A stretch of DNA of 6,388 nt from Candidatus Brocadia sp. (GTDB taxonomy: Bacteria; Planctomycetota; Brocadiia; Brocadiales; Brocadiaceae): NCBI GenBank assembly GCA_030837935.1, contig JAUQXU010000497.1, forward strand, positions 1-6,388, read 5' to 3'. Positions 1-5,360 of the stretch are shown piece after piece. Within the stretch, counting starts at the first letter, position 1; each line of letters begins with the position of its first letter. A program made the position numbers and the translations under genes. The notes under the pieces are model-generated. The model was not told where the DNA came from and did not search any database. It saw only the letters and a program-made list of their open reading frames with translations.

Positions 1-21
1 ATTCCCTATTTTGTATGACAT
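1..21 (-). CDS. 5' end of an unidentified leftward gene (partial)
   Basis: Only the first seven codons are in the window, reading M-S-Y-K-I-G-N on the minus strand from an ATG at 21..19. The start is supported by a near-perfect Shine-Dalgarno sequence, AAGGAGG, ending six bases before the ATG, and by a plausible sigma-70 promoter about 45 bases further upstream. The rest of the gene lies to the left of the window. Seven residues are far too few to name a family, so no function is proposed. It is divergent from nothing immediate: the next gene upstream, the small fibronectin-III-like ORF, is on the same strand but about 450 bases away with its own start signals, so this gene probably forms its own transcription unit. 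Confidence 0.6.
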
Positions 22-27
22 GGTATA

Positions 28-34
28 CCTCCTT
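28..34 (-). promoter_or_regulatory. Strong ribosome binding site of the left-edge gene
   Basis: On the minus strand this reads AAGGAGG, six bases before the ATG at 21. It is the best Shine-Dalgarno match in the window and is the main reason for calling a gene start from only seven codons. The bases between it and the ATG form part of a short palindrome, GGTATACC, at 22-29. Confidence 0.65.
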
Positions 35-65
35 GGTTCTATTGAAGATGTTTGATTCGTAGGAA

Positions 66-96
66 ATTATACCATATATGAGCCTCGTTTCATCAA
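66..96 (-). promoter_or_regulatory. Candidate sigma-70 promoter for the left-edge gene
   Basis: Read on the minus strand, a consensus -10 box TATAAT (71..66) is preceded by TTGATG (96..91), which could be a -35 box. The spacer is 19 bases, longer than the preferred 17, so the -35 call is weaker than the -10. Transcription would begin near position 59 and give a 5' untranslated region of roughly 40 bases ending in the AAGGAGG site. The direction and spacing fit the partial gene at the left edge. Confidence 0.5.
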
Positions 97-404
97 TAAA
101 TACTGTATATAGACAAATTTTTTCATTTGACCCAGTCTGTAAGTTTGTCCGTGTCTCCCCAAAACCCGCATAAATAAAACGAAAACATCTTATACATCAA
201 GTTAGGATAAAGCAACTATAATGCCATGCCCTGTTGTGGTCAGTAAGATGCTTGAGGATAGATACTTAATAAACTAAATTTTTTGGGATATTTAGCTAGT
301 GATGTTAAAAATAAACGTAAGTGGTGGAATTCAACACGTATCTTTAATTCTGATTCGAAAATAACTAACGATATGCCTGATTAAAGGGAAAATGCCTTTT
401 ATGG
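97..404. other. Gene-free AT-rich intergenic stretch
   Basis: No coding region with recognisable content is seen here on either strand. It contains weak AT-rich inverted repeats, for example CTAAAT/ATTTAG at 274-279 and 290-295 with a ten-base loop, and AAAGG/CCTTT at 383-387 and 395-399. A TATAAT hexamer occurs on the plus strand at 217-222, but no acceptable -35 lies 16-18 bases upstream and no gene follows it. A 18-codon plus-strand open frame starting at 221 has no Shine-Dalgarno sequence and no recognisable sequence. Together with the palindrome at 405-430 this makes up the 446-base interval between the left-edge gene and the fibronectin-III-like ORF. Confidence 0.5.
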
Positions 405-430
405 TAGGTGCGTATTGCAATACGCACCTA
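405..430. repeat. Perfect 26-bp palindrome (possible terminator or protein site)
   Basis: The sequence TAGGTGCGTATTG (405-417) is followed directly by its exact reverse complement (418-430), with no spacer and no mismatch. As RNA it would fold into a hairpin of about eleven pairs with a TGCA loop. It lies 37 bases beyond the stop codon of the leftward ORF that ends at 468, which is where a terminator would be expected. However, neither strand has a T-run directly after the stem, so a standard intrinsic terminator is not clearly shown. A dimeric regulator's binding site or a small dispersed repeat are alternatives. Confidence 0.8.
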
Positions 431-467
431 TGTTAATACAGAAAAACATCATTACTTTTGAGTTTTT

Positions 468-806
468 TCAAGAACCATTAATGCCGGTAGGTCGCATATT
501 TCCTGATCTTGTCTTCGCCTTTATGGGGCCAAGTATAATGTTTACCCCATTGTCATCTATGGTTTCCAGCTTATAATAGTATATACCGCGCCCTGGGGGG
601 ATATCCACAAAGCTATGAATAGCGCCAGCAACAGCATTGCCATTTGCATTGATGGGTACGTTGTTGACCTGAATATAAGCACCGTTCCTGCGTCTGGAAC
701 GATAGAGATTGAAACCCGTATTATTGTCCTCTCCGACTGTCTCCAAGGTCAGGATAATACTGCCATTGCCGTTCCTCCCAATAAACTGTAACGTATGGCT
801 TTTCAT
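468..806 (-). CDS. Orphan fibronectin-III-like domain protein (112 aa), possible gene remnant
   Basis: The product is essentially one beta-sandwich domain of the fibronectin-III-like kind that usually sits near the C-terminus of large bacterial surface or secreted proteins. Visible hallmarks are ILTLETVGEDNNTGFNLYRS near residues 17-36, then NNVPINANGN, and the FVDIPPGRGIYYYKLETIDD block near 66-85, ending in a GPIKA strand. It has no signal peptide, anchor or catalytic motif, which is odd for such a domain and suggests either a small orphan protein or the surviving tail of a bigger gene. The start is uncertain. ATG at 806 overlaps the stop of a 19-codon upstream ORF as ATGA, while an in-frame GTG at 818 would add four residues; an in-frame TGA lies just beyond. 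The role is unknown, and probably concerns binding or structure if the protein is made at all. Confidence 0.5.
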   Translation of the reverse strand: MKSHTLQFIGRNGNGSIILTLETVGEDNNTGFNLYRSRRRNGAYIQVNNVPINANGNAVAGAIHSFVDIPPGRGIYYYKLETIDDNGVNIILGPIKAKTRSGNMRPTGINGS

Positions 807-862
807 GTGTCCAGACACACTTCTGCGAATTTCCTGTGCTCACCTCTATATAAAATTGGCAT
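803..862 (-). CDS. Short 19-codon upstream ORF coupled to the fibronectin-III-like ORF
   Basis: On the minus strand an ATG at 862 is preceded by a strong Shine-Dalgarno sequence, AAAGGAG, four bases upstream. It encodes M-P-I-L-Y-R-G-E-H-R-K-F-A-E-V-C-L-D-T and then stops at a TGA that overlaps the ATG of the next ORF (ATGA). This is the good ribosome site in the area: the domain ORF itself has none. Either it is a translated leader that delivers ribosomes to the next start, or it marks the true start of a gene now broken by a frameshift or deletion. The peptide resembles nothing I recognise. Confidence 0.3.
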   Translation of the reverse strand: MPILYRGEHRKFAEVCLDT

Positions 863-891
863 TTGACTCCTTTATAAAAACCTGTTATCTT
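863..891 (+). promoter_or_regulatory. Candidate promoter for udp
   Basis: TTGACT (863-868), a 17-base spacer, and TATCTT (886-891) form a plausible sigma-70 promoter, and the bases TGT just before the -10 give an extended -10. Transcription would start near 898 and leave a leader of about 130 bases before udp. A caution: TTGACTCCTTT is the complement of the minus-strand ribosome site AAAGGAGTCAA, so the -35 match may be a by-product of that element. Confidence 0.35.
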
Positions 892-922
892 TTTCAACTA
901 CTATCCATATCACAGCAAAGCC

Positions 923-963
923 GCAACCAAATCTCCCTTGGAATAGGGGGAGAAGAAGGTTGT
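923..963 (+). promoter_or_regulatory. Two-part hairpin in the udp leader
   Basis: Inverted repeats can pair as an outer stem CAACC (924-928) with GGTTG (958-962), a small internal loop, and an inner stem TCTCCC (932-937) with GGGAGA (948-953), closed by a ten-base loop. It sits within the predicted udp leader, about 70 bases before the start codon. No T-run follows, so it is not a simple terminator. It does not match any riboswitch class that I recognise; it could be a leader structure, an mRNA stability element or part of a dispersed repeat. Confidence 0.35.
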
Positions 964-1030
964 AAAAAACTTACTAAAAAGAGAAGATTTTACAAGATAA
1001 TACTATAACAATCACCATGTACATTACGCT

Positions 1031-1798
1031 ATGAACTCTGTATATCACTTAGACCTTGATAACGAAAAGATACAAGGCGCAAAGATTGCGTTGCTGCCAG
1101 GAGACCCTTTCAGATCTCAAATTATCGCCGAAACAATCTCAAAGATTTATGGGACACGCAATGAGAAGTTAGCATGGAAGAGGGAGTTTTGTACCTATCT
1201 GGCTGAGATAAAGGGAAGACGGCTCCTCATTACTTCTACGGGCATAGGCGGACCATCCGCATCGATAGCTATTGACGAGCTGGCACAACTGGGGATAAGC
1301 ACATTCCTTAGGGTGGGGACAACCGGGGCCATCCAGGAGGATATCAATATCGGTGATGTGATAATCACCTCTGGCTCTGTGCGTCTTGACGGGGCATCAA
1401 CCCATTATGCACCGATTGAATATCCTGCAGTTGCCCACCATGAGATACTTAATGCCCTTATTGAAGGGGCAAAAAAAACAACGGTGAGGTACCATGTAGG
1501 TGTAACGGCATCTTCTGATACATTTTATCCAGGCGAGGAACGATACGATTCATTCTCAAAGTATGTATTAAGAAGATTTCAGGGGGCAACGAAAGAATGG
1601 CAGAGGCTGCATGTGTTAAATTACGAGATGGAATCGTCAGCCATCTTAACCCTTACCGCTTCAATGGGTCTCAGAGGAGGGTGTATAACAGGGGTGGTGA
1701 ATCGGGTAGGCATAGGGGAGATAACCAAAGAGTCTCTTAAGACCGGGGAGGAAAATGCGATAAAGGTTGCAATAGCCGCTGTAGAGTGCTTGATATAG
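1031..1798 (+). CDS. udp: Uridine phosphorylase
   Basis: This cytoplasmic pyrimidine-salvage enzyme splits uridine with phosphate into uracil and ribose 1-phosphate. The 255-residue protein aligns along its whole length with E. coli Udp (253 residues) from memory. Shared elements are His6 (near the N-terminus), GDPFR at 24-28 for phosphate, KREF with Arg51, the TSTGIGGPSASIAIDELAQLG stretch starting at 69, RVGTTGAIQ at 94-102 with the phosphate-binding Arg and Thr, SVRLDGAS, GVTASSDTFYPG and the ribose-binding NYEMES at 197-202. The position equal to E. coli Gln166, which contacts uracil, is Glu169 here, while the partner Arg (171) is kept. The ATG at 1031 gives the right N-terminal length but lacks a visible Shine-Dalgarno sequence. 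The gene stands alone, converging on kdsC. A close relative with altered nucleoside preference is the main alternative. Confidence 0.9.
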   Translation: MNSVYHLDLDNEKIQGAKIALLPGDPFRSQIIAETISKIYGTRNEKLAWKREFCTYLAEIKGRRLLITSTGIGGPSASIAIDELAQLGISTFLRVGTTGAIQEDINIGDVIITSGSVRLDGASTHYAPIEYPAVAHHEILNALIEGAKKTTVRYHVGVTASSDTFYPGEERYDSFSKYVLRRFQGATKEWQRLHVLNYEMESSAILTLTASMGLRGGCITGVVNRVGIGEITKESLKTGEENAIKVAIAAVECLI

Positions 1799-1814
1799 TA
1801 TTCCTTCTCTTATG

Positions 1815-1857
1815 CCACCAATAAATCGGGTACATGGGAACAGGAAATCGTTGGTGG
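1815..1857. terminator. Weak inverted repeat between convergent udp and kdsC
   Basis: CCACCAA (1815-1821) and TTGGTGG (1851-1857) are exact inverted repeats separated by 29 bases, in the 76-base gap where two convergent genes end. On the plus strand a run of six T follows at 1871-1876, but 13 bases after the stem. The long loop and the distant T-run make this a poor intrinsic terminator, kept only because of its location. Confidence 0.2.
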
Positions 1858-1874
1858 ACTATAATTATGATTTT

Positions 1875-2399
1875 TTATCTCCTTTCCTTTTCGGGAGGTT
1901 TTTGATATCGTTCCATGATGAGGTGCCATTTATCCTGAAATCTGAGTATCTTTTCTGCAACCTCTCTTACGGCGCCATATCCACCTCTTGCCTTTGTAAC
2001 ATAGTCAGATTGGCGTTTAACGATTGGTGCGGCATTGGCGACTGCAACGGAAAATCCCACGCGGTAAAGTATGGGGAGGTCTATCAGGTCATCGCCGATA
2101 TAACATATTTCTTCGTCCCGGAGTGCGTATTTTCCTAGTATCTGTCTGTAAGCATCTAATTTGTTTTTGATCCCCTGATAAACATCCCCGATACCCAATT
2201 CTTTTGCCCGATGGGTTACAGCATTACAATTTCTTCCGCTGATAATGGCAGTTTTGATACCAGCACGATGGAGGTACGAGATGCCGGTGCCGTCTAACAC
2301 GCTGAATGCCTTTGTTTCACACCCTTGGGAATCAATATAAATGGTGCCGTCCGTTAAAACGCCGTCGACATCAATAATAACGATTTTTATATTTTTCAC
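1875..2399 (-). CDS. kdsC: 3-deoxy-D-manno-octulosonate 8-phosphate phosphatase (KdsC)
   Basis: KdsC is a cytoplasmic HAD-superfamily phosphatase that releases Kdo from Kdo-8-phosphate before Kdo is activated for lipopolysaccharide. Numbered from the chosen GTG, motif I is DVDGVLTDG (10-18, nucleophile Asp10 and acid/base Asp12), motif II is the SGRN at 54-57, the motif III lysine lies in GIKNK (77-81), and motif IV is GDDLIDLP (102-109). The C-terminal GGYGAVREVAEKIL (139-152) matches the KdsC tail that caps the neighbouring active site. The absence of a large cap domain and the 174-residue length fit the tetrameric KdsC type. The GTG at 2399 is preferred: it begins four bases after the kdsD stop, and a GGAGG lies 15 bases upstream. 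An in-frame ATG at 2435, inside kdsD, would add 12 residues and has no ribosome site. Co-transcription with kdsD is likely. Confidence 0.9.
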   Translation of the reverse strand: MKNIKIVIIDVDGVLTDGTIYIDSQGCETKAFSVLDGTGISYLHRAGIKTAIISGRNCNAVTHRAKELGIGDVYQGIKNKLDAYRQILGKYALRDEEICYIGDDLIDLPILYRVGFSVAVANAAPIVKRQSDYVTKARGGYGAVREVAEKILRFQDKWHLIMERYQKPPEKERR

Positions 2400-2403
2400 G
2401 AAT

Positions 2404-3393
2404 TCAAAATCCAACCTCCAGCAAATCCTGCACATCTATGATTCCGATGGGTTTGTTGGAATCGTCAACCACGGGAATTTGATCGATTTTGTAATCTTTT
2501 AGTATCTTATATGCCTCAGCGACCAAGCAGCGGGCATGGATGACCTTGGGTGACTGCGTCATAACCTCTTTCACACTGCAATGCAAAACTGATATGCCGT
2601 TTTGCAAATGTCTTCTCAGGTCACCGTCAGTAAAAAATCCTACGAGTTTGTTCTCTTTATCAACAATACTCACGGCGCCTGGTTTACCCGCTGTTTCCGT
2701 CATAATCGTAAGAACGTCTAATAAAGGCATATCTTCACCGGCAATGGGGTTCTCTTCGTTCTTGCGCATGACCATTTCTACGGTAAGCAATTTCCTGCCA
2801 AGATCACCGCCTGGGTGGTAGAAGGCATAATCCTCTTTACCCAGATCCCGCTTTTTAAATATCGTCAGGGCTAAGGCGTCACCAAGAGCAAGCATAACAG
2901 TTGAGCTTGCCGATGGGGCAAGACCTAAATGGCACGGCTCTTCAATCTTTCCGATGTTGAGAACAACGTCACTGTGCTTGGCCAGAGAAGATTTGTTATT
3001 TCCTGTAATAGCAATCACCTTTGCCCCAATCTGTTTCACAAAGGGCAAGAGGGTAACGACCTCCGTTTCTCCGCTGTTAGAAAGCGCCAAAACTATGTCA
3101 TCCGCAACGATGCGTCCAAGGTCGCCATGCCTCGCCTCTGACGAGTGAATCCAGTATGAAGGGGTTCCCGTGCTGGCCAGTGTTGCCGAAATCTTTTGGC
3201 CAACAATTCCTGCCTTTCCAATACCCGTAACTACGACCCGGCCTTTGCAGGTAAAGATTAAATCAACTGCTTTTTGAAAATCATGATCGAGGCGGCTGAT
3301 CAGATTTTTTATCGCCTCCGATTCGAGAAACAGCACATCCTTTGCAAAGTCAATATCAGATAAAGGTTCTTCTCTCGTCACGTTATTTTGCAT
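2404..3393 (-). CDS. kdsD: D-arabinose 5-phosphate isomerase (KdsD/KpsF family)
   Basis: This cytoplasmic enzyme converts D-ribulose 5-phosphate to D-arabinose 5-phosphate, the first step toward Kdo. The 329-residue product has a sugar-isomerase (SIS) domain at about 40-180, with GRVVVTGIGKAG (51-62), STGTPS, the HGDLG segment, SNSGE (105-109) and PCHLGLAPSASST (153-165), followed by the active-site HPGGDLGRKLL (193-203, His193). Two CBS domains follow, at about 207-265 and 272-329, with FFTDGDLRRHL in the first. Length and motif spacing match E. coli KdsD (328 residues). The frame stays open upstream to an ATG at 3657, but that stretch of 88 residues crosses a good promoter at 3452-3480 and is not seen in the family. 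ATG at 3393 is therefore chosen; ATG at 3405 is possible. KdsC follows directly, so the two form a Kdo operon. Confidence 0.92.
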   Translation of the reverse strand: MQNNVTREEPLSDIDFAKDVLFLESEAIKNLISRLDHDFQKAVDLIFTCKGRVVVTGIGKAGIVGQKISATLASTGTPSYWIHSSEARHGDLGRIVADDIVLALSNSGETEVVTLLPFVKQIGAKVIAITGNNKSSLAKHSDVVLNIGKIEEPCHLGLAPSASSTVMLALGDALALTIFKKRDLGKEDYAFYHPGGDLGRKLLTVEMVMRKNEENPIAGEDMPLLDVLTIMTETAGKPGAVSIVDKENKLVGFFTDGDLRRHLQNGISVLHCSVKEVMTQSPKVIHARCLVAEAYKILKDYKIDQIPVVDDSNKPIGIIDVQDLLEVGF

Positions 3394-3451
3394 CCCACAC
3401 GTCATGCACCGTTGAAGTGAAAATGGTGAATTTCCATACGCAATTTCGTTG

Positions 3452-3480
3452 ATTATAGTGGCCATTCCGTTAACATTCAA
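3452..3480 (-). promoter_or_regulatory. Sigma-70 promoter for kdsD-kdsC
   Basis: On the minus strand TTGAAT (3480..3475), exactly 17 bases, then a consensus TATAAT (3457..3452). Transcription would begin near 3445, giving a leader of about 50 bases before the ATG at 3393. Its position inside the longest kdsD frame is what rules out the upstream start codons at 3657, 3547 and 3465. Confidence 0.6.
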
Positions 3481-3531
3481 GAGAAAAGAACGGCTTCGTG
3501 AGGAATAAAAAATCAATTCAATGTTCTGAAC

Positions 3532-3560
3532 TTGACAATGTATTCCCATTGTGTTAGGAT
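3532..3560 (+). promoter_or_regulatory. Sigma-70 promoter for the M50 protease-scpA unit
   Basis: A perfect -35 TTGACA (3532-3537), a 17-base spacer, and TAGGAT (3555-3560) preceded by TGT, which adds an extended -10. This is the strongest promoter in the window. The start of transcription near 3567 excludes the GTG at 3551 as a start codon and supports the GTG at 3602. It is divergent from the kdsD promoter, with about 50 bases between the two -35 boxes; that spacer contains a small palindrome GTTCTGAAC at 3523-3531. Confidence 0.65.
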
Positions 3561-3601
3561 GCTCTTGCTCACGGCTTAAACTAAGGGAGAACCTGTATAT
3601 T

Positions 3602-4231
3602 GTGAACTTCAATAATTTATTTATATCGATTCCCGCGATTCTGTATGCGCTAACCATTCATGAGTATTTCCATGGCTGGACGGCCAATAAGTTTGGCGAC
3701 CCCACGGCAAGACTGCAGGGGCGGTTGACATTAAATCCACTAGCGCACATTGATATCCTTGGGGCTTTATGTTTTGTCTTCGCCCATTTTGGGTGGGGCA
3801 AACCTGTCCCCGTAAATCCCCATAATTTTAGGAACCCCCGCAGGGACAACGTAATTGTATCTTTTGCAGGTCCCGCCGCCAATTTTGTTTCCGCACTTTT
3901 GTTCGGTGTGATCTTTCAACTATTGCGTAAAGCGCCGTTCATACCGATGAACGTATCCACCGTTTTATATAATTTGCTCATATTGGGAATTATGATGAAT
4001 CTCTCGCTGGCATTTTTTAATATGATACCGTTATTTCCTTTGGACGGTTCCCATATCCTGGAGGGTTTATTACCCTATCCAATGGCGCAGAAATATAAAG
4101 AGATCGAGCGCTACAGCCCATTTATCCTGCTGGGGCTAATCATCATGGGAAATTATGGAAACATCTCAATTTTCAGCATGATACTCGGGCCACCAATACA
4201 ATATTTTCTCAGGTTGTTTACGGGTTTATAA
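3602..4231 (+). CDS. Site-2-protease-like M50 zinc metallopeptidase, membrane protein
   Basis: The 209-residue product is a compact polytopic membrane protease of the M50 family. The zinc-binding HEYFH sits at 20-24 within the first membrane segment, and the second motif NMIPLFPLDGSHILEG at about 140-155 supplies the third zinc ligand, Asp148. Between them lie the conserved FGDPTARLQGRLTLNPLAHI region and FAGPAANF at 88-95. Hydrophobic segments near 4-20, 50-63, 84-108, 118-143 and 170-185 give about five membrane spans, with no PDZ or CBS domain, so it belongs to the short group and differs from RseP. Substrate is unknown; members cut within membranes. The GTG at 3602 is chosen because the longer frame from 3551 would start inside the promoter; an AAGGGAG lies 12 bases upstream. 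scpA follows after 49 bases, a pairing seen in many bacteria. Confidence 0.88.
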   Translation: MNFNNLFISIPAILYALTIHEYFHGWTANKFGDPTARLQGRLTLNPLAHIDILGALCFVFAHFGWGKPVPVNPHNFRNPRRDNVIVSFAGPAANFVSALLFGVIFQLLRKAPFIPMNVSTVLYNLLILGIMMNLSLAFFNMIPLFPLDGSHILEGLLPYPMAQKYKEIERYSPFILLGLIIMGNYGNISIFSMILGPPIQYFLRLFTGL

Positions 4232-4280
4232 TTATAGCGGAGATTAGCCTTCCCATCCTTTTTTCTGCATTGCAAAAGAA

Positions 4281-5027
4281 ATGACAAATGAATACAAAGT
4301 AGACCTGGATATGTATAACGGACCACTTGACTTGCTCCTGTATTTGATCCGTAGAGAAGAAGTTAATGTCTACGATATTCCCATCGCCCGGATTACGGAC
4401 CAGTACATACAATACGTGGAGGCATTGCAAACCCTGGACATGAATATTGTCGGGGATTTTTTGGTGATGGCTGCCACGCTCATGTATATTAAGTCGTATA
4501 TGCTTCTTCCCCGTACAGATTCCAAGGATGACGAAGAGGCGGTAGAAGACCCGCGGACATCTCTGGTGAAACAACTGCTGGAATATAAGCGGTACAAGGA
4601 AAGTACGTTTATTTTATCTGCGCGGGCTGCCGAGTGGGAAAAAAAGTGCATCCGAATACACAAGGACTTTTCCATCGAAACAACCGATAAGGAAGATGAG
4701 GAGTTGCCGCTTGAGGGTATAAGTGTGTGGGATCTTTTGCAAAGATTTTCCCAACTCATGAAGCAAACATTGTTTGATGTATCCGCCAAAGTAACTTACG
4801 ATGATACGCCAATACAGGAATATATGAATGAGGTTTTAGAAAGGCTGCATCTCCATACTTCGGTATCTTTTACAGACCTTTTTGTTGGAATAAAGGAAAG
4901 GAGACGGATTATTGGATTCTTTCTGGCCTTACTGGAGCTGGTTCGTCTCAACAGGATAAAGATTGAGCAACCCGCAAACTATGCGGATATCCAGATATGT
5001 CTGCATTCCCATGCGGTAACTTGCTAG
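4281..5027 (+). CDS. scpA: Segregation and condensation protein A
   Basis: ScpA is the kleisin subunit of the bacterial SMC-ScpAB complex, which bridges the two SMC heads and helps to compact and separate chromosomes. The N-terminal region is diagnostic: DMYNGPLDLLLYLIRREEVN (10-29) and then IPIARITDQYIQYVE form the helical bundle that binds the SMC neck, followed by DFLVMAATLMYIKSYMLLP. A charged, acidic middle (about residues 80-165) should be the flexible ScpB-binding part. The C-terminal 75 residues, including VSFTDLFVGIKERRRIIGFF, look like the winged helix that binds the SMC head. The 248-residue length is typical. The ATG at 4281 has only a weak purine-rich site (AAAAGAA) upstream. No scpB or smc is in the window. 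It is probably co-transcribed with the M50 gene. Confidence 0.92.
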   Translation: MTNEYKVDLDMYNGPLDLLLYLIRREEVNVYDIPIARITDQYIQYVEALQTLDMNIVGDFLVMAATLMYIKSYMLLPRTDSKDDEEAVEDPRTSLVKQLLEYKRYKESTFILSARAAEWEKKCIRIHKDFSIETTDKEDEELPLEGISVWDLLQRFSQLMKQTLFDVSAKVTYDDTPIQEYMNEVLERLHLHTSVSFTDLFVGIKERRRIIGFFLALLELVRLNRIKIEQPANYADIQICLHSHAVTC

Positions 5028-5078
5028 ATAGCAGTGAAATTAAAGAATCACGGTTTCATCATGAATCGTAGTTTTAAT

Positions 5079-5107
5079 TTGAAATTAGTGAGTTAGTTTG
5101 TTAGCAT
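5079..5107 (+). promoter_or_regulatory. Candidate promoter for the Trm112-like gene and yidC
   Basis: TTGAAA (5079-5084), a 17-base spacer and TAGCAT (5102-5107) preceded by TGT, an extended -10. A transcript would start near 5114, about 70 bases before the small gene. The 156-base gap after scpA gives room for an independent promoter. The -10 matches only four of six consensus bases, so the call is moderate. Confidence 0.4.
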
Positions 5108-5183
5108 TTGAACCTTGCAGTAATTTTGCCAGGTGTGTAATCAGGAAGTTGTATAACGCAGTTTTTAGATTTTACCATAGATT

Positions 5184-5360
5184 ATGATCACGAAGGAATT
5201 ATTAGATATTCTCGCATGCCCACTTTGTAAGACAGATGTCCGGCTGGAAGGCGATAGGATTGTGTGTACAAAGTGTGGACGGCAATATCCCATACGAGAC
5301 GATATTCCTGTTATGCTTATTGATGAGGCTGAATTACCGGAGGAACCAAAAAGAAATTGA
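5184..5360 (+). CDS. Trm112-like zinc-ribbon protein (58 aa)
   Basis: This small protein begins MITKELLDILACPLCKTDVR and carries two Cys pairs, CPLC (12-15) and CTKC (28-31), followed by GRQYPIRDDIPVML. This is the pattern of the bacterial Trm112/YcaR family. In eukaryotes and archaea Trm112 activates several methyltransferases; bacterial members are short, and their partners are mostly unknown. A zinc ribbon formed by the four Cys is inferred. The length of 58 residues is normal for bacterial members. No Shine-Dalgarno sequence is visible before the ATG. The stop codon TGA shares its last base with the ATG of yidC, so the two are almost certainly translated from one mRNA. In other bacteria this family is often near lpxK and kdsB, which here would match a genome with a Kdo pathway, although kdsD is over 1.7 kb away. 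Confidence 0.85.
   Translation: MITKELLDILACPLCKTDVRLEGDRIVCTKCGRQYPIRDDIPVMLIDEAELPEEPKRN

Noticed and set aside
709..1008. Plus-strand open frame of 99 codons before udp
   Set aside because: It runs antisense through the fibronectin-III-like ORF, then through the udp promoter and leader hairpin, and its protein has no family features.
2540..2821. Plus-strand open frame of 93 codons opposite kdsD
   Set aside because: It is antisense to the conserved CBS-coding region and has no recognisable protein content or ribosome site. Similar antisense frames within scpA (4370-4789) and yidC (5776-6135) were dropped for the same reason.
3551..3601. GTG at 3551 as the start of the M50 protease
   Set aside because: It lies within the spacer and -10 of a strong promoter, so it would not be on the transcript; the added 17 residues are not family-like.
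3394..3657. N-terminal extension of KdsD by 88 residues from an upstream ATG
   Set aside because: It crosses a TTGAAT-17-TATAAT promoter and the divergent M50 promoter, has no family similarity, and the ATG at 3393 gives the normal KdsD length.
5037..5080. AAATTAAA/TTTAATTT inverted repeat after scpA as a terminator
   Set aside because: The stem is entirely A-T with a 28-base loop, too weak for an intrinsic terminator, and it abuts the candidate promoter at 5079.
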